Source: an uncultured Clostridia bacterium
GTDB lineage: Bacteria; Bacillota; Clostridia; Christensenellales; Borkfalkiaceae
Length of the DNA stretch: 8,721 bases
Direction of reading: 5' to 3'
Assembly: GCA_905235815.1 (NCBI GenBank)
Contig: CAJOMT010000051.1
Span: forward strand, 1-8,721
Under the pieces are notes generated by a model. It did no database searches and had not been told where the DNA came from. It worked only from the letters and a program-made list of their open reading frames with translations. Positions within the stretch are counted from its first letter, which is position 1, and each line of letters opens with the position of its first letter. The position numbers were made by a program, and so were the translations under genes. Positions 6,930-8,721 of this stretch are shown here, piece after piece.

Positions 6930-7105
6930 AGGTAAAAATTAATGAATAGAAAATCCCCTTAAACTACGCAGGTACATACTGGTTATGAGAAAGGACATTT
7001 TAATGTCATCCAGCTTATTCGCACAATCACGTAGAGAAAGAGGCGTAACTCTTGGCCGGAAGATCAAAAGTCTTAAGCAGGAATAGCTACGACCTCTATT
7101 CATAC
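6930..7105 (-). ncRNA. Putative IS110 bridge RNA
   Basis: The RNA is read on the - strand from about 7105, just downstream of TATAAT, to roughly the transposase ribosome site. The 3' end is not defined. Hairpins in order are: GAATAG/CTATTC with a 9-nt loop (7101-7081); AAGAG/CTCTT with loop TTACGC (7053-7038); and GACATT/AATGTC (7007-6994). The last lies inside a larger domain closed by CTACG (7034-7030) with CGTAG (6968-6964). A 5' stem-loop followed by two loop domains is the layout described for IS110 bridge RNAs, and ~176 nt is close to the IS621 RNA. On either side of the third hairpin, AGCTG (7015-7011) and the complement of CTGGTTATGA (6979-6988) match the predicted donor junction. No such match was found for the target loop. 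The folding was done by eye. Confidence 0.7.
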
Positions 7106-7111
7106 GGAAAA

Positions 7112-7120
7112 ATTATACCA
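7112..7120 (-). promoter_or_regulatory. Extended -10 (TGGTATAAT) of the bridge RNA promoter
   Basis: TGGTATAAT on the - strand is a perfect consensus -10 with the TGn extension, placed 8-10 bp inside the predicted left end. No recognisable -35 occurs at the right distance in the flank (TTTCCT at 17 bp), so activity in the inserted state would rest on the extended -10. Joining to the right end supplies TTGACT. Confidence 0.65.
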
Positions 7121-7196
7121 TAAACATTAACACAAGGAAATTATTATGAAATATTTATGTGACAATTTTACTCTATTTTACCAGCAGCAGGATAAG

Positions 7197-7275
7197 AAAA
7201 ATGTAATTTTTAGCAAAAATACATTTTTGACTGTCCGCCTTTTAAGCGGACTTACGAGCAGGAAACCTGCGTCGT
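7197..7275 (+). other. Candidate origin of transfer (oriT): three consecutive inverted repeats
   Basis: Three inverted repeats stand head to tail directly before the relaxase ribosome site. The first (7197-7228) pairs AAAAATGTA with TACATTTTT and continues, after one A-A mismatch, with TTTT/AAAA around TAGC. The second (7233-7251) pairs GTCCGC with GCGGAC around CTTTTAA. The third (7254-7275) pairs ACGAGCAGG with CCTGC-g-TCGT around AAA, with a single bulged G. Just upstream, ATTTTAC occurs twice with a 10-bp period (7165-7171, 7175-7181). Inverted repeats next to a relaxase gene are the usual sign of oriT. The same hairpins could instead control relaxase expression. The nick site cannot be placed. 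Confidence 0.55.
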
Positions 7276-7296
7276 TTAGGCTATTAAAAAACAGAG

Positions 7297-7304
7297 AAAG
7301 GAGG
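7297..7304 (+). promoter_or_regulatory. Relaxase ribosome binding site that fixes the start
   Basis: AAAGGAGG is a near-perfect Shine-Dalgarno sequence. The frame leading into the relaxase is open from 7280, but contains no ATG or GTG and no TTG before 7361, which is 56 nt from this site and too far. The codons at suitable distance are ATT 7310 (5 nt) and ATC 7313 (8 nt), so the site argues for a non-standard start. Confidence 0.7.
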
Positions 7305-7309
7305 AAAAG

Positions 7310-8611
7310 ATTATCAGCAACCAACCGGTTATATTTAATATCAGATACACGCCTTACGCCTTGAAGAAAGGTGCAAGTCAACGCGAAATCGAGCAGCACA
7401 GACAAGAACGCGCTTTCTATGATATGTCCGGAGAGAAAAACGTTTATGAATATATCAATGCGGGATATAAAAGAAAAGGCAAGAAGACGGAAACCGCACA
7501 GCAGTATTTCGAGAAGAACCACGGCGTATTTAACGGTGACGGGTTTATTCTTCCGAAGGAAATAGAAGAGATGAAGAAACGCGCGCAATCGGGTAAGAAA
7601 CATATATGGCACGGCTTTATATCTATCAATAAAGACAACTCATATAAAATCGAATCGCCCGAACGGTGTTTTAAACTCGTTAAGAGAAATTTCGGACAGT
7701 TTCTGAAAGATATGGGACTTGATCCGAAGAACGTGGATTTAATGTGTGCGTTGCATCTCGACAGAGAGAAACATTATCATATACACTTTGCCTTTTGGGA
7801 GAAAGAGCCTAAATGTAAATACCGTAAGAAAGAAACGGAATACCGCCACAAGGGAAAGATAGACCAACAGGTTATAGACAATATGCGGGTGCGACTTGCG
7901 CTTTACATAACAGACAAAACAAACGACGTTTATCTAATGCGAGACGAAGCGATAAGAAGATTAAGAAAGATGACTGCAGTAGGTCGTTCAATTTATTCCG
8001 ATGAACAAATCAAGAAAGAGTTTATATCGCTTTGTAAAGACTTGCCCGCGGGAACTGTTTTAGAATACGGCAGGAAGGAAATGGAGCCGTTTCGTAAGCG
8101 GATAGACAAGATAGCGACTAAGCTGTTTTTACGAGACAGAGAAGCATTAAAAGCGAACGAACGGGTTTACGAGAAGATAGACGGAGTAAGGCAGCAAGTA
8201 AAAGAAATCTGCGAAGGCACGTCCGCAAACGAGAAATATCACTTCGGAATAAATCCCGAAAAGATTACCATTGCGGACAAACTTGAAGAAGATTATAAAC
8301 GTCGTGTCGGGAATATCGTATTAAACGCAGTAAAGTTTATCCAGCCCGAATACTTTGAGCGAAACCCGAAAAGGAAATACAAGGTCAACGACAACAAGTT
8401 AAAACGTCGTCTTGCAATATCCGAAAGAAAAGTAGGCAAACGTTTTGATAGATTTTTCCTTACTTTCGGGAAAGACTGCCAAATACTCGAAAGGGATTTT
8501 ACTAATCGTCTGCACGAAATTGAAGAAGAAATCGCAGAAACGAAGAGAAAGGAGGAAGAAAGAAATGAAAGAGAAGAGATAGATCGCTCTAAATATTATT
8601 GGAGCAAATGA
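7310..8611 (+). CDS. MobL-like relaxase (HUH nickase), ATT start proposed
   Basis: The product is 433 aa from ATT 7310 (or 432 from ATC 7313). A TTG at 7361 would give 416 aa but has no ribosome site and would remove the protein-like N-terminus ISNQPVIFNIRYTPY. Relaxases nick one strand at oriT and stay covalently attached through a tyrosine. The metal-binding HUH-type motif HLDREKHYHIHF is at residues 149-160, with the three-histidine set H149, H157 and H159. It is preceded by IWHGFISIN (99-107), typical of this group. Candidate catalytic tyrosines lie near the N-terminus (Y12, Y15, Y37, Y46, Y48); I cannot choose between them. The C-terminal ~30 residues are a highly charged, probable coiled-coil tail (EIEEEIAETKRKEEERNEREE). 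The overall form resembles the MobL relaxases of Firmicutes plasmids. No conjugation genes follow within the window, so transfer probably relies on a helper element. Confidence 0.82.
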   Translation: MISNQPVIFNIRYTPYALKKGASQREIEQHRQERAFYDMSGEKNVYEYINAGYKRKGKKTETAQQYFEKNHGVFNGDGFILPKEIEEMKKRAQSGKKHIWHGFISINKDNSYKIESPERCFKLVKRNFGQFLKDMGLDPKNVDLMCALHLDREKHYHIHFAFWEKEPKCKYRKKETEYRHKGKIDQQVIDNMRVRLALYITDKTNDVYLMRDEAIRRLRKMTAVGRSIYSDEQIKKEFISLCKDLPAGTVLEYGRKEMEPFRKRIDKIATKLFLRDREALKANERVYEKIDGVRQQVKEICEGTSANEKYHFGINPEKITIADKLEEDYKRRVGNIVLNAVKFIQPEYFERNPKRKYKVNDNKLKRRLAISERKVGKRFDRFFLTFGKDCQILERDFTNRLHEIEEEIAETKRKEEERNEREEIDRSKYYWSK

Positions 8612-8721
8612 CAAGGGTGTAAGCTCAATTGCAAAGGTAAGTTCGACACTTAAATAAAAAAGTATGGGCATGGAAGTAAGGTTTACAAAGATAGTAAAAT
8701 TTTGAGATAATGTAAATGTCC
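8612..8721. other. Non-coding 3' end of window
   Basis: This is 110 bp after the relaxase stop. I see no gene, no strong hairpin and no ribosome site followed by a long open frame. A short AAGT/ACTT stem (8639-8651) precedes an A-rich run, which is too weak to call a terminator. Confidence 0.4.

Larger units (their letters stand above)
5618..7126 (-). mobile_element. IS110-family insertion sequence (IS110-group layout)
   Basis: The element carries an IS110-type transposase on the - strand, a long non-coding left end (about 208 bp, beyond the transposase start) and a right end of about 120 bp. A long 5' non-coding end is the IS110-group rather than the IS1111-group layout. The ends are inferred, not given by terminal inverted repeats. 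The dinucleotide TG (- strand) occurs at 7126-7125 and at 5619-5618, and joining the ends there gives AGCTG next to TTTATGG. That junction matches two segments of the putative bridge RNA and places a TTGACT 18 bp before an extended -10. The resulting element is about 1507 bp. It lies between the DUF6291-like gene and the relaxase without breaking either. The boundaries could be off by several bases; comparison with an empty site would settle them. Confidence 0.75.

Noticed and set aside
7146..7364. 72-codon + strand frame (MKYLCDNFTLF...) between the insertion sequence and the relaxase
   Set aside because: It runs through all three inverted repeats and the relaxase ribosome site and overlaps the relaxase N-terminus in another frame. 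It matches no family I know and is better explained as chance reading of oriT-like DNA.
8564..8656. Overlapping frame at the relaxase end: GGAGG then ATG 8564, one stop, then a readable tail (IALNIIGANDKGVSSIAK)
   Set aside because: The start gives only five residues before TAG, and the following ~25 codons are too short to call a broken gene.
1..8721. CRISPR array, tRNA or rRNA genes
   Set aside because: No regularly spaced repeat series and no cloverleaf or rRNA-like stretch was seen on either strand.

Overview
The window is low-GC DNA with strong AGGAGG-type ribosome binding sites, a Firmicutes-style MobL-like relaxase and an IS110-family insertion sequence. This points to a Bacillota (probably Clostridia-type) chromosome or plasmid. 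The lineage is an inference from gene style; no marker gene is present. There are two blocks: a defence-type block (1 to about 4470) and a mobilization block (about 4470 to the window end) that carries its own insertion sequence.

Defence block, all on the + strand: the 3' part of a type I restriction-modification specificity gene (hsdS, cut by the window start) is followed after 22 bp by three tightly packed genes. These encode a 488-aa P-loop ATPase resembling the Sll1717 family, a 268-aa DUF3800 protein with an RNase H-like set of acidic residues, and a 496-aa protein that joins a PD-(D/E)xK-type nuclease signature to a DUF2075/Schlafen-group-3-like superfamily 1 helicase. The spacing (2 bp, then 17 bp) and the single strong hairpin after the last gene indicate one transcription unit. 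I know of no named defence system with this composition, so it is the main candidate for an undescribed system.

Mobilization block: a 470-bp AT-rich gap with a 20-bp imperfect direct repeat, A/T tracts and a pair of G-rich repeats precedes a 236-aa protein made of two tandem DUF6291-like domains. About 237 bp of ancestral intergenic DNA then separated this gene from a MobL-like relaxase gene. That gap holds three consecutive inverted repeats just before the relaxase, a good candidate oriT. The relaxase appears to start at a rare ATT codon behind a near-perfect Shine-Dalgarno sequence. No coupling protein, integrase or mating-pair gene is visible, so the block looks like part of a mobilizable rather than a self-transmissible element.

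An IS110-group insertion sequence (about 1.5 kb, transposase on the - strand) has landed in the ancestral gap. Its roughly 200-nt non-coding left end carries an extended -10 promoter and a set of nested hairpins that fit a bridge RNA. A TTGACT near its right end would complete that promoter when the element circularises. Two segments of the presumed donor-binding loop match the predicted right-end/left-end junction with a TG core. The presumed target-binding loop shows no convincing match to the present flanks.
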